From positions 64,001-128,000 of the forward strand of contig JAIXUD010000010.1 in NCBI GenBank assembly GCA_027483645.1: a stretch of 64,000 bases of DNA. Reading direction: 5' to 3'. This document shows, piece by piece, positions 1 through 7,894 of this stretch. The first letter of the stretch is position 1, and the number at the start of each line of letters is the position of its first letter. Both the position numbers and the translations under genes were made by a program. The notes below the pieces were generated by a model. That model was not told the origin of the DNA. It saw only the letters and a program-made list of their open reading frames with translations, and searched no databases. The DNA is from Sphingobacteriales bacterium (GTDB taxonomy: Bacteria > Bacteroidota > Bacteroidia > Chitinophagales > CAIOSU01).

Positions 1-1
1 T

Positions 2-151
2 TTCGAGGTGATGGACAAAGCCGGTGCATACGCCGTGCAAGAAGGCATTGGCCTTATTGGCATAACCGGCATGGACGGCGACTATTTCAACGTAATGGGC
101 CTACCGATGAACCGCCTGTATCGTGAGCTGCAAGTGTTTGTAGAGGAGTAG
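2..151 (+). CDS. maf: Maf family nucleoside triphosphate pyrophosphatase, C-terminal end
   Basis: Only the last 49 codons are inside the window; the frame runs in from the left edge and stops with TAG at 149-151. The tail carries the features typical of the Maf C-terminus: DKAGAYAVQ followed by IGLIGITGMDGDYFNVMGLP, where Maf proteins have the conserved D-K-A-G-A-Y and G-D-Y-x-N-V-x-G-L-P blocks. Maf enzymes are cytoplasmic pyrophosphatases that hydrolyse modified or canonical nucleoside triphosphates (house-cleaning) and have been tied to septum control in some bacteria. The next gene begins within about 60 bp on the same strand, so the two may be co-transcribed. The identification rests on a short but distinctive tail. 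Confidence 0.85.
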   Translation, partial: FEVMDKAGAYAVQEGIGLIGITGMDGDYFNVMGLPMNRLYRELQVFVEE

Positions 152-208
152 TAATAAGATTTGGAAATTTTATTTCCACTTTTTATTTTCGCAAAAAAGC
201 GTAATGAA

Positions 209-1129
209 ATGGGCCTGGACGCAGACAGGAATTACCACTTCAAATATAGACACCATTGCAACATGTGCGGTGCCTCGCTAGATAAAAGCAAGGTGCTCGG
301 CATAAGGCTAAACACTAGCCAAGGTTTAAAACCTAAATCGGTTTTTGGTATTGGTGTATCAGTAATGAAATGTGGCGTTTGTGGATTACACTACTCCAAT
401 CCGCAGCCAATTCCTCATAATATTGAAGAACACTACAATATTGACCCGAGTGAGTATTGGGCAGAGGAATACTTTTCTGGTGAAGAGCATAAAATGACCT
501 ATCATGAAATGATACTAAAGAAGTACCTTGATTTTAAACCTGGTATGCGGGCTCTAGACATCGGTACGGGTGTTGGTTTCAGCATGTTGGAGATGGAAAA
601 AATAGGCTTTGATACCTATGGTATAGAACCATCGGAGAAATTTATAAAATATGCTATTGAAAAAAACGGTATCAAACCCGAGAAGATTAAATTGGGTATG
701 ATAGAGGATAGTTTGTATGAAAAGGAATATTTCGACTTTATTATGTTGCGGGTAGTGTTAGAGCACGTATATGACCCAGCAAAGTGTATTGAACAAGCTA
801 TGAGCTGGCTTAAGCCAAACGGAATACTGCATATAGAGGTACCGAGCAGTAATCATTTGATAGCAAAGCTTATTAACCTCTATTATAAGTTAATTGGTAC
901 CAGCTACGTTACCAACCTAAGCCCCGCGCACTCGCCATACCATTTACACGAGTTTAGTGCGGAAGCTTTTAGAAGGCACGGTGAAAGGGCGAATTATGAA
1001 GTGTTACTTGTAGAACACTATCCTGCCCAAGTGTTCTTTTTCCCTAAGTTTTTGCACCCGCTATTTATAAAAATAATGAGCCACACCAACTCTGGTATGC
1101 AATTGGCTGTGTGGCTTAAGAAAAGGTAA
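209..1129 (+). CDS. Class I SAM-dependent methyltransferase with N-terminal Cys4 motif
   Basis: The protein (306 aa from ATG 209) has two CxxC pairs near the N-terminus (CNMCG and CGVCG), a likely zinc site, followed by a Rossmann methyltransferase core with motif I ALDIGTGVGF, an acidic post-I segment (YGIEPSE), and a motif around MLRVVLEHVYDP. This is the layout of the Methyltransf_23 group often found with surface-sugar or natural-product genes. The open frame extends upstream to a TTG at 161, giving 16 hydrophobic and basic extra residues; I prefer ATG 209 because the cysteine motif then sits close to the N-terminus as in relatives. It ends 3 bp from the convergent DUF4442 gene. The substrate cannot be told from sequence. 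Confidence 0.85.
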   Translation: MGLDADRNYHFKYRHHCNMCGASLDKSKVLGIRLNTSQGLKPKSVFGIGVSVMKCGVCGLHYSNPQPIPHNIEEHYNIDPSEYWAEEYFSGEEHKMTYHEMILKKYLDFKPGMRALDIGTGVGFSMLEMEKIGFDTYGIEPSEKFIKYAIEKNGIKPEKIKLGMIEDSLYEKEYFDFIMLRVVLEHVYDPAKCIEQAMSWLKPNGILHIEVPSSNHLIAKLINLYYKLIGTSYVTNLSPAHSPYHLHEFSAEAFRRHGERANYEVLLVEHYPAQVFFFPKFLHPLFIKIMSHTNSGMQLAVWLKKR

Positions 1130-1132
1130 TGT

Positions 1133-1627
1133 TTAACTTTTTTTAATTCGCAGAGCTAGCTTCTCCTTATAATGCTCCTTACTAGCTATATAAAGCAACT
1201 TCTCTACCGATGCGTGTACCACACCGTTTTTATCTACAATATTTAAGTGAAAGGTATGGTTTACTTCGCCGTGGGCGGCCACTTGTTGCTGTATCTCGGC
1301 TAATACCTCATTGGTAATAATGAAGGTGGCATATAGCGTATGCGTGCCAGGCTTTTTGAACTTAATGTTGGCGGCTTTATCCCACACCACAAAGTTTTTG
1401 CCCAATATCTTCATCAGCATAAGCATATACATAGGGTCTACCGCTGCATATATGCTGCCACCATAGATGGTACCCACGTAATTTCTGGTGCGCCAACTTA
1501 GCGGTATCTTTAACCGTAGCTCCCTGTAATCTCCCGCTATATAAGTGATAGTAGCCCCTGTGCCGACATACACCGGAAAAAGCTTAAACATCCACCGCAT
1601 TTTGCGGCTTTCCCAACTTTCTGCCAT
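1133..1627 (-). CDS. DUF4442 hotdog-fold thioesterase-like protein
   Basis: About 164 aa from ATG 1627; an upstream in-frame start at 1705 would add 26 residues with little family character, so 1627 is preferred (MAESWESRKMRW). The pattern of a short helix region with PVYVGTGATI, then RNYVGTIYGGSIYAAVDPM and FKKPG is that of the PaaI/YiiD-like DUF4442 family, which adopts the hotdog fold of acyl-CoA thioesterases. The family usually lacks a proven substrate. The gene is convergent with the methyltransferase and has no obvious operon partner. Function inferred from fold family only. Confidence 0.8.
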   Translation of the reverse strand: MAESWESRKMRWMFKLFPVYVGTGATITYIAGDYRELRLKIPLSWRTRNYVGTIYGGSIYAAVDPMYMLMLMKILGKNFVVWDKAANIKFKKPGTHTLYATFIITNEVLAEIQQQVAAHGEVNHTFHLNIVDKNGVVHASVEKLLYIASKEHYKEKLALRIKKS

Positions 1628-2107
1628 AAGAACAAAGTTATGAAATGTATGGGCTTTGAAAATGAATGCTAAGCTCAATTCTTTAGAACTATGGCGTATA
1701 TACAAAGTATCATTAGAGTGAAGCCCTAGGTGGTCTGCGGTCAGACGGCTACGGTGATGCGAGTATTAAAGTTGAAGCATCCAGAAACTTGAATTGAATT
1801 CGAACAGCCGTCCGAACGCTATTGCTGTGCGGCCTTTGCCCCAAGTATGGCGAAAGTTTTTGTTTGTATGCTTTGAAAGCACGTCTTGCTTTGGAGTACA
1901 ACGCCGTAGTGGTCGGACGACCATTCCGATTATAATTCTTTGCTTCCAGCGACTTTACAGCTCGAACAAAAGTAGTCATCTGCCCGCCTTCGAATTCAGG
2001 CAGTTTGGCGGTTCGATTTATTTAAACTTAATATTTCCACCCATCCTCTCCATTTACTTGGCTGTTTGTAAAGTAATTGTTAATTTAATTCGATAAACCC
2101 GCTAACT
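1628..2107. other. Intergenic region with copies of a dispersed hairpin element
   Basis: This gap of roughly 480 bp has no convincing gene; the open frames on both strands here (around 1749-1979 minus and 1794-2096 plus) overlap each other and look like chance reading through repeats. It contains one copy of the dispersed hairpin element (1737-1819) and a related half-copy with GTGGTCGGACGACC near 1909-1922. The last 60 bp before the esterase gene are AT-rich and may hold its promoter. Confidence 0.6.
1737..1819. repeat. Dispersed ~80-bp imperfect hairpin element, copy 1
   Basis: The left arm GCGGTCAGACGGCT (1737-1750) is complementary to the right arm AGCCGTCCGAACGC (1806-1819) at 12 of 14 positions. 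The left half, including CTACGGTGATGCGAGTAT, is recognisably similar to elements at 29447-29526 and, inverted, at 29610-29686. All copies are intergenic. Confidence 0.65.
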
Positions 2108-3358
2108 ATGAAATTCTTTACCCTCACTTTGGCCATTTTATGGTCCCTAACCGCTATAGGGCAAGCCAATTCTTGCGACGGCGGTCGTTTTTTCGACAAG
2201 ATTTTCAATGATGTGGACGTCACCACAAACGTGGAGTACGGCGAGAACCGCAATTTCTCCGGTCAAACCCAAAAGCTGCGCTTCAATTTTTATGAGCCAC
2301 AAGGCGATACCTTGGAAAAGAGGCCGCTCATCATTTGGGCTTTTGGCGGCAGCTTTTTGTTTGGCGATAAGCTTTCGCCGGATATTGTAAGGCTTAGCAA
2401 CGAGTTTGCTGAGCGCGGCTACACCTGCGCGGCTATTGATTATCGGTTGTTTTTCTTTCCTATCAACCAAGAGCAAACCCTTAAAGCAGTGGTACGTGCC
2501 GTGCACGATATGAGGGCCGCTGTCCGCTATTTCCGTAAAGATGCTGCCACCGACAACCGTTTCAACATTGACCCCGAGCGCATTTTTGTGGGCGGTGTAT
2601 CTGCCGGGGGCATCACCGCTGTGCAGGTAGGTTATTTGGATGACTCTTTGGAGATACCTTCCGTTATTGCCAATGGCTCAGGTGCTGATACCGCCTTTAA
2701 CAGTGTTGAGGGCGTAAGTGGCAACCCAAATTATTCTTCAAAGCCTAACCTGGTTATTAACCTGTGCGGTGCTGTCGGCGATACCAATTGGATTCAGCCA
2801 GGCGATGTGCCCATTGTAAGCTTGCACGGCACTAGCGATGGCACGGTGCCTTACGGCAGCCAAGAGATAGAGGTAACAGGCACACCTATCGGGTTTTTTG
2901 TAGATGGCAGCGGCTCGTTGCATGTAAGGGCCGATAATATGGGCGTGGCTAATCTATTGTATACCTGGCCGGGCGTGGGCCATACCCCTTTTATTAATAC
3001 CAGCAATGGTGCCGTGGATGAGGAATATATGGATACCGTGGTGCGAACCGTGCGCGACTTTATTCTGCCATACGCATGCCGCGAGTTAACCGCAACCGTT
3101 GGTGTGGCCGATGCGGCTAAATTGGCTAACCTTAAGGTGTTCCCCAACCCCACCGACGGGCAAGTGAGTGTTGAAGTGCCCAAGGCGATAAATGGCTATG
3201 GTATTGCGTTGCGCAACATGCAAGGCCAGTTGGTAAGTAGCTACACCGCCTTGTCGCCTAAGTTCATACTCAATACCGATGGGCTGGATGCGGGCATGTA
3301 CCTCATTACCATACAATTGGGCAATGAGCAGATACAGAAAAAGCTAATGGTGTACTAG
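2108..3358 (+). CDS. Secreted alpha/beta-hydrolase (carboxylesterase-like) with T9SS type A sorting domain
   Basis: 416 aa. An N-terminal signal peptide (about residues 1-20, ending IGQA) is followed by an alpha/beta-hydrolase domain. The nucleophile elbow is GVSAGG with Ser165; FGGSF near residues 79-83 takes the place of the HGGG oxyanion motif, and HGTSDGTVPY and GVGHTPF give plausible acid and His residues. From about residue 340 the tail LKVFPNPTDGQ through a final KKLMVY is a type A C-terminal sorting domain, so the enzyme should cross the outer membrane through the T9SS and be released or anchored at the surface. Likely acts on an ester substrate outside the cell; the substrate is unknown. 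The gene stands alone. Confidence 0.9.
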   Translation: MKFFTLTLAILWSLTAIGQANSCDGGRFFDKIFNDVDVTTNVEYGENRNFSGQTQKLRFNFYEPQGDTLEKRPLIIWAFGGSFLFGDKLSPDIVRLSNEFAERGYTCAAIDYRLFFFPINQEQTLKAVVRAVHDMRAAVRYFRKDAATDNRFNIDPERIFVGGVSAGGITAVQVGYLDDSLEIPSVIANGSGADTAFNSVEGVSGNPNYSSKPNLVINLCGAVGDTNWIQPGDVPIVSLHGTSDGTVPYGSQEIEVTGTPIGFFVDGSGSLHVRADNMGVANLLYTWPGVGHTPFINTSNGAVDEEYMDTVVRTVRDFILPYACRELTATVGVADAAKLANLKVFPNPTDGQVSVEVPKAINGYGIALRNMQGQLVSSYTALSPKFILNTDGLDAGMYLITIQLGNEQIQKKLMVY

Positions 3359-3389
3359 CATACGGGCTGAAAGTGTTATTTTAGCACTA

Positions 3390-4226
3390 ATGGAAAAGTT
3401 GCCTTACTTAAACCTGGGCTGTGGTACCCGGTTTCATACTGCTTGGGTGAATGTTGATATGGTATCGAGCAGCCCGCATGTGCTGGCACGAGACCTTACC
3501 AAAGGCATTCCTTTCCCTGCTAATACTTTTGAGGTAGTGTATCATTCGCACGTGCTGGAACATATACCGCCGGCCATTGCGCCGGTGTTTATTGCCGATT
3601 GCTACCGAGTGCTGAAACCCGGCGGTGTACTTCGAGTTGCCGTGCCCGATTTGGAGCAGATTACGCGTGAGTATTTGCGCTTGCTTGACCAGAACTTGGC
3701 CAACGAAACTCCAAAAACTGCCGAAAACTATGACTATGTGCTGCTTGAATTGCTCGACCAATTGGCACGCAACCAAAGCGGCGGTTTGTTGGCGGAGTTT
3801 ATTGCCAAAGAAGATGTGAAAGACCTTGACTTTGTATACAAGCGTGGCGGTGAAGAAGCACGCCATTTAAGGGAGCACCAAGCAGCCCAAAAGGGTACCA
3901 GCAAAGTGGGTATATTGATGGAAAAGGTGAAAAAAGGGGAGTTCCGCTCTATTAAGAATGAATTTAAGAAGCGGATTTGGAGCAAAATGTTTGGTAAGAA
4001 TTATGAAATTGGTAGCTTTAGGCAAAGCGGCGAAACGCACCAGTGGATGTACGATCAATATTCGCTGCCAAGGTTGCTGACGAGCCAAGGCTTTGAAGCA
4101 GCGCGTAAAACCGGTGCATTTGATAGCCAAATTGCCAACTGGCCTAGTTTTGAGCTGGATGGCAAAGATGGAATGATTTTTAAACCGGATTCGTTGTTTG
4201 TGGAGGCCAAGAAGCCGATGAAGTAG
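3390..4226 (+). CDS. SAM-dependent methyltransferase (Methyltransf_11 type)
   Basis: 278 aa. Begins almost directly with motif I (LNLGCGTRFHTAW), then NVDMV, the DLTKGIPFP segment and VVYHSHVLEHI, and RVLKPGGVLRVAVPDLE, which are the standard blocks of a class I methyltransferase. This short variant that starts with NLGCG is common in clusters for surface polysaccharides. The C-terminal half contains a basic helix region (KVKKGEFRSIKNEFKKRIW) and a second domain not recognised. It follows the esterase by 31 bp and may share its transcript. Substrate unknown. Confidence 0.85.
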   Translation: MEKLPYLNLGCGTRFHTAWVNVDMVSSSPHVLARDLTKGIPFPANTFEVVYHSHVLEHIPPAIAPVFIADCYRVLKPGGVLRVAVPDLEQITREYLRLLDQNLANETPKTAENYDYVLLELLDQLARNQSGGLLAEFIAKEDVKDLDFVYKRGGEEARHLREHQAAQKGTSKVGILMEKVKKGEFRSIKNEFKKRIWSKMFGKNYEIGSFRQSGETHQWMYDQYSLPRLLTSQGFEAARKTGAFDSQIANWPSFELDGKDGMIFKPDSLFVEAKKPMK

Positions 4227-4359
4227 TAATAGGGCAACAATAGACAGCTAAGAACGTATTGTTGATTACTTTATAGGTGGTGATGCTATATAAGGGGGCA
4301 GATAGCTATAATTTTAGAGGAGCAATATACGCTACCTAAATTTTGATTCAGGCTTAGGC

Positions 4360-5607
4360 ATGGCAAAGTCGTTGAGTATTTTCGGTTTCTTCTTGGTTTT
4401 AGTGGCACTGCTATTGGTGTTCACGGAGCTTACCGTGCCACAGTTTTCGTTTATCAGGCCCAACGATTTTTGCCCTACCGAATACGAAAAGCAAGAGCAA
4501 CTCATCACCGCCCAGCGCACCGCTAAGCAACAGAAAACCTATTGGGTTGATAGTTTGGTGAACGATTGGTATGCCAACCAACGCTTTAACGGTACTATTT
4601 TAGTGGCCGAAAAAGGCGAAGTTATTTACCGCGGTGCATTGGGCTATGGTAATTTGGATACGAAGGATACGCTCTCGCTAGATGCGCCTTTCCAATTGGC
4701 TTCTGTTTCTAAACCAATTACTGCTATTGCGGTATTGATGCTACTTGAACAGGGCAAGCTTACTTTGGATAGCCCTGTAAAAAAGTATCTGCCCACCTTG
4801 CCTTACGATAACATTACCGTAAGGCACTTGCTTACGCACCGCTCGGGCTTGTCGCGATATATGTACTTGAGCGACAACTATTGGGAAAACAAGAAAGTTG
4901 CCTTAAGCAATTGTGACATGTTCGAACTCTTTGTAAAGCACCAACTGCCGCTGGAGTTTACCCCCGGCACCAAGTTTGTGTACAACAACTCCAATTATGC
5001 CGTATTGGCCACGTTGGTAGAAGAGTTGAGTAAGCAGGATTTTGACGAGTTTGTACACCAATCTATCTTTTTGCCTCTGGGGATGACCAACTCCTTCATC
5101 TACACCAAGTGCAAGCACGAAGAAATACCTAACCGCGTACTGGGCTATGTGCCAGGTGGCAGGGGTAAATTTGGTGAGGTGGACAACGACTACTTGAACG
5201 GGGTAACTGGTGATAAAGGCGCCTACTCAACCGTAGAGGATTTGTTTAAGCTCGATCAAGCGCTGTATGATGAAACATTACTAAAGAAGTCAACACTGGA
5301 TGCGGCCTTTACGCCATACGGCAACCTACCCAATAATTATAAAGACGACTACGGGCTTGGCTGGCGCATTGATAAGTACCGCCCCAACATTGTATACCAC
5401 ACTGGCTGGTGGAAGGGTTTTCGTGCGATGTTTATTCGCAAGTTGGACACGAGGCACACCATCATCGCCCTCAACAACCAAGAAAACATGTTGCCCTACA
5501 AGCTTTGCTGGGAAATACTAGACCAGCTAAACAACATGCCCGATGCAGCTCCTATGCTGGCAACGCCTGAGGGCGAAACTGGGGAGCAACTGGGTGGAGG
5601 GTTGTAA
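4360..5607 (+). CDS. Serine hydrolase of the beta-lactamase/DD-peptidase (class C) family
   Basis: 415 aa. An N-terminal hydrophobic stretch (residues 8-22) works as membrane anchor or signal. The catalytic SxxK is S115-V-S-K118 in FQLASVSKP; the second motif is Y208-N-N in FVYNNSNY; the third is HTG in YHTGWWKGF in place of KTG, as in many esterase-type members. The family includes AmpC-like beta-lactamases, D-alanyl-D-alanine peptidases and esterases; without further evidence the enzyme is best called a serine hydrolase acting in the periplasm. No T9SS tail. Stand-alone gene. Confidence 0.88.
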   Translation: MAKSLSIFGFFLVLVALLLVFTELTVPQFSFIRPNDFCPTEYEKQEQLITAQRTAKQQKTYWVDSLVNDWYANQRFNGTILVAEKGEVIYRGALGYGNLDTKDTLSLDAPFQLASVSKPITAIAVLMLLEQGKLTLDSPVKKYLPTLPYDNITVRHLLTHRSGLSRYMYLSDNYWENKKVALSNCDMFELFVKHQLPLEFTPGTKFVYNNSNYAVLATLVEELSKQDFDEFVHQSIFLPLGMTNSFIYTKCKHEEIPNRVLGYVPGGRGKFGEVDNDYLNGVTGDKGAYSTVEDLFKLDQALYDETLLKKSTLDAAFTPYGNLPNNYKDDYGLGWRIDKYRPNIVYHTGWWKGFRAMFIRKLDTRHTIIALNNQENMLPYKLCWEILDQLNNMPDAAPMLATPEGETGEQLGGGL

Positions 5608-5622
5608 TACCGCTAGCCGTTA

Positions 5623-5720
5623 AATGTGGTCGGACGGCTTCTATTCGATGCTTAGGTTGTGCTTAATGATGTGGTAAAATTGTCTAAGCGTCGCGCTTTG
5701 GCGTGGCCGATCACTGCCGT
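5623..5720. repeat. Degenerate copy of the dispersed hairpin element
   Basis: GTGGTCGGACGGCTTCTATTCGATGC begins at about 5626 and resembles the left arm of the element at 1737. No clear complementary right arm is visible, so this is a partial or decayed copy. Confidence 0.35.
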
Positions 5721-5744
5721 TTAGAATCTCAAATTCTGCACCCC

Positions 5745-6554
5745 TCAATAATACGCCTCGTAAAACTTAATGAGCACTATCCGCAACTCATCAGTGGTGA
5801 TGTTTTGGTGTAGCCTACCATTGCGGGCATAACTGATGGAAAAACGCTCTTCGGATATAACAATGGAAAGGGCATCGCTCAGCTCTGTAATACCCACGGT
5901 GGCCTTATGCCTCATACCGATGCGGTTAGGCAGTTCTGGGTTGTCGGAAACAGGTAGAACGCAGCCAGCGGCTATTATGCGCAGGTCTGATATGATCACA
6001 GCCCCATCATGCATCGGGGAGTTTTTCTCAAAGATGCTTTCCAGCAACTTGCTGCTCACCAAGCTATCCATCAGCACGCCCGTATTGGCATAGAATTGCA
6101 GCCTAGAGCTTTCGCAGAGTACCAGTATCGCGCCCGTGCCACGCTCGCGCATGTGGTCGACAGCTGAGAGGATGCTTTTTACAATAGGGTAGTATTCGGC
6201 CTCGTTGCGGCTAGTGCGCGAGAAGAGTTTGCGAATGGAAATACCTTTCTTAAACAAGTGCCCACGGCCAAGGTACAGCAAAAATTTCCGCACCTCGGGT
6301 TGAAAAACAATCAGCAGCGCAATTACGCCTACTTCAATAAACTGTCCCAGTATGGATGTCAGTAAGCGCATTTCGAGGAGGCCCACCAAGAACCATACGA
6401 AATATACCAGCACTAATCCCAAGAAAATATTGAGCGCCAAACTACCCTTCAGCAATCGGTATATCTGATAGATGAGCAACCCAACCAGAAAGATATCCAG
6501 CAGGTCGGCAAATCCAATTTCCAGAAAACCTAGCTTAACAAACAGGTACAACAA
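5745..6554 (-). CDS. cdaA: Diadenylate cyclase CdaA (c-di-AMP synthase)
   Basis: 269 aa. Three N-terminal membrane segments (within residues 1-80) precede a DisA_N cyclase domain with the two signature motifs: DGAVII at 183-188 and RHKATVG at 215-221 (usual form RHRAA). It makes cyclic di-AMP from two ATP at the membrane; in related bacteria this messenger controls K+ balance and wall homeostasis. Reading shows that the frame starts with TTG at 6554 (no ATG in a usable position; an in-frame stop lies just upstream), so translation may be weak. A TATATTTG box lies 18 bp upstream. No regulator gene (YbbR/CdaR) is adjacent. Confidence 0.93.
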   Translation of the reverse strand: MLYLFVKLGFLEIGFADLLDIFLVGLLIYQIYRLLKGSLALNIFLGLVLVYFVWFLVGLLEMRLLTSILGQFIEVGVIALLIVFQPEVRKFLLYLGRGHLFKKGISIRKLFSRTSRNEAEYYPIVKSILSAVDHMRERGTGAILVLCESSRLQFYANTGVLMDSLVSSKLLESIFEKNSPMHDGAVIISDLRIIAAGCVLPVSDNPELPNRIGMRHKATVGITELSDALSIVISEERFSISYARNGRLHQNITTDELRIVLIKFYEAYY

Positions 6555-6571
6555 CAGGTATGGGGTTTATA

Positions 6572-6579
6572 CAAATATA
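6572..6579 (-). promoter_or_regulatory. Putative -7 promoter box of cdaA
   Basis: The minus strand reads TATATTTG, an exact match to the Bacteroidetes TAnnTTTG -7 element, 18 bp before the TTG start. No good -33 TTTG is seen at the usual 19-bp spacing, so this is tentative. Confidence 0.4.
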
Positions 6580-6694
6580 GCTACCTAGTTGTAATAAGTG
6601 GGGCTTGATGGAAAGGAATTAGAAAATAGTGGTTGGAAGCTATAATGCGAATGCTACAAAGCAGCATCATAATGCTAACGGAGCGTTCATGTTC

Positions 6695-7894
6695 TCACAA
6701 AAAACATTGCCCCTCACCCCGATAAGTAGGAGTGGAGCCGACTATCTTACCATTGCTCACCAGGTGCAGCGCGGTGAAGCGTTCGCACAGTTCACCGGCT
6801 TTGCTGTGGCGTAAGTATATAGGGTCGCCCAGTTGCAGTTTTTCAGGGCCTGTATATACAATTGGGGTTTGCACTTCGCCTGCACCTTCTTGGTCTAGCA
6901 GTTTAATGCCGGCAGGCAGGTATGGTACAGGCAGTTTATCTTTCCCAGCCGCACCGGATGCAGCATAACCGCCGCCGTGGCAGGTATATAGGTTGGGCTT
7001 GGGCAGGCGCACTATCTCCACGCCATAGGCCGCGCTAGGGTAGTGGCGGAAGTTGGTATAGTTATCAAATAGGCCCGAGTTATATAACCCCGAGCCCACC
7101 GTTACCTCGGTTACCCAAGGCTCTTGTATAGTCCACTCAAGGCTGCCGGTGCCGCCGCCGTTTATCAGTTTCATATCGGCTCCAGCAGCTTTTAGCGCTT
7201 CTACAGTTTCACCCCGGCGCTTTGCTATTTCTTTTACCGAGATGCCTTTCAAAAATTTCACCACCGCGTTCATAGCCCCTTTACCAGGCCAGTTGTCGCC
7301 TACGCCCGCAATCTGTGCTTCATAGCCCATCAGGCCATTTAGTTTTACGTTGGGGCATGCTTTTATAGTGTCCCACAGCTTTAAGGCATCGGATTTGCCG
7401 CGCACGGCGCTGCGCCACACACCAAAGTGCAGGCCGGGGTAATCGCTGCTCATATCCAAATCGATGCAAATAGTCGCTACTACACCGGCTTGTTTAGCAA
7501 TTTTATCCAACTGCTTCACATGCTCGGGCAAGTCCACCATGAAGATGATGGTTTTGCCTTTGGCAATTTCGGCGCAGGCTTCTTGCACTTGGCTATCTTG
7601 CCAGCTAGGGTAGCCTATTAGCAAGTCGTCAAAGCCTTCTTGGCTCAGCCATACCGCTTCCAGGGTGGTGTAGCACATTAGGCCTTGGTAAATAGGGTCG
7701 GCGGCTAGGGTGCGCTTAAGTAACTCCTTGCACCGCACCGATTTGGATGCAATGCGGATGGTTTTGTTGCCCGCCCGTTTGGCAATCTGCCTCACGTTCT
7801 CGTCAAACAAATCCAAATCCACAAAGGCATAGGGGAAACCTACGCCCTTAAATAGGTCTCGATAGTAACTGTAATTGCGGTCGAATTGGCTCAT
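6695..7894 (-). CDS. D-threonine aldolase-like / alanine racemase N-domain PLP enzyme
   Basis: 399 aa. Fold-type III PLP enzyme: the N-terminal barrel begins with YAFVDLDLFDENV and carries the PLP lysine in IASKSVR (Lys51); LINGGGTGS is the phosphate-binding glycine loop; the C-terminal beta domain contains CHGGGYA and HSKAGELCERF, the region where D-threonine aldolases bind their metal. The family is usually annotated amino acid deaminase/aldolase and cleaves or racemises beta-hydroxy-D-amino acids. Its ATG overlaps the TGA of the upstream ceramidase-like gene (ATGA, 7891-7894), so the two are translationally coupled and should work in one pathway. Substrate not known. Confidence 0.85.
   Translation of the reverse strand: MSQFDRNYSYYRDLFKGVGFPYAFVDLDLFDENVRQIAKRAGNKTIRIASKSVRCKELLKRTLAADPIYQGLMCYTTLEAVWLSQEGFDDLLIGYPSWQDSQVQEACAEIAKGKTIIFMVDLPEHVKQLDKIAKQAGVVATICIDLDMSSDYPGLHFGVWRSAVRGKSDALKLWDTIKACPNVKLNGLMGYEAQIAGVGDNWPGKGAMNAVVKFLKGISVKEIAKRRGETVEALKAAGADMKLINGGGTGSLEWTIQEPWVTEVTVGSGLYNSGLFDNYTNFRHYPSAAYGVEIVRLPKPNLYTCHGGGYAASGAAGKDKLPVPYLPAGIKLLDQEGAGEVQTPIVYTGPEKLQLGDPIYLRHSKAGELCERFTALHLVSNGKIVGSTPTYRGEGQCFL

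Noticed and set aside
1749-2096. Overlapping small open frames on both strands in the gap before the esterase
   Set aside because: They run through hairpin-element copies, overlap each other and have no recognisable protein features.
4255-4320. Possible promoter TAATTTTA before the serine hydrolase
   Set aside because: The last base differs from TAnnTTTG and no -33 partner is found; not strong enough to list.
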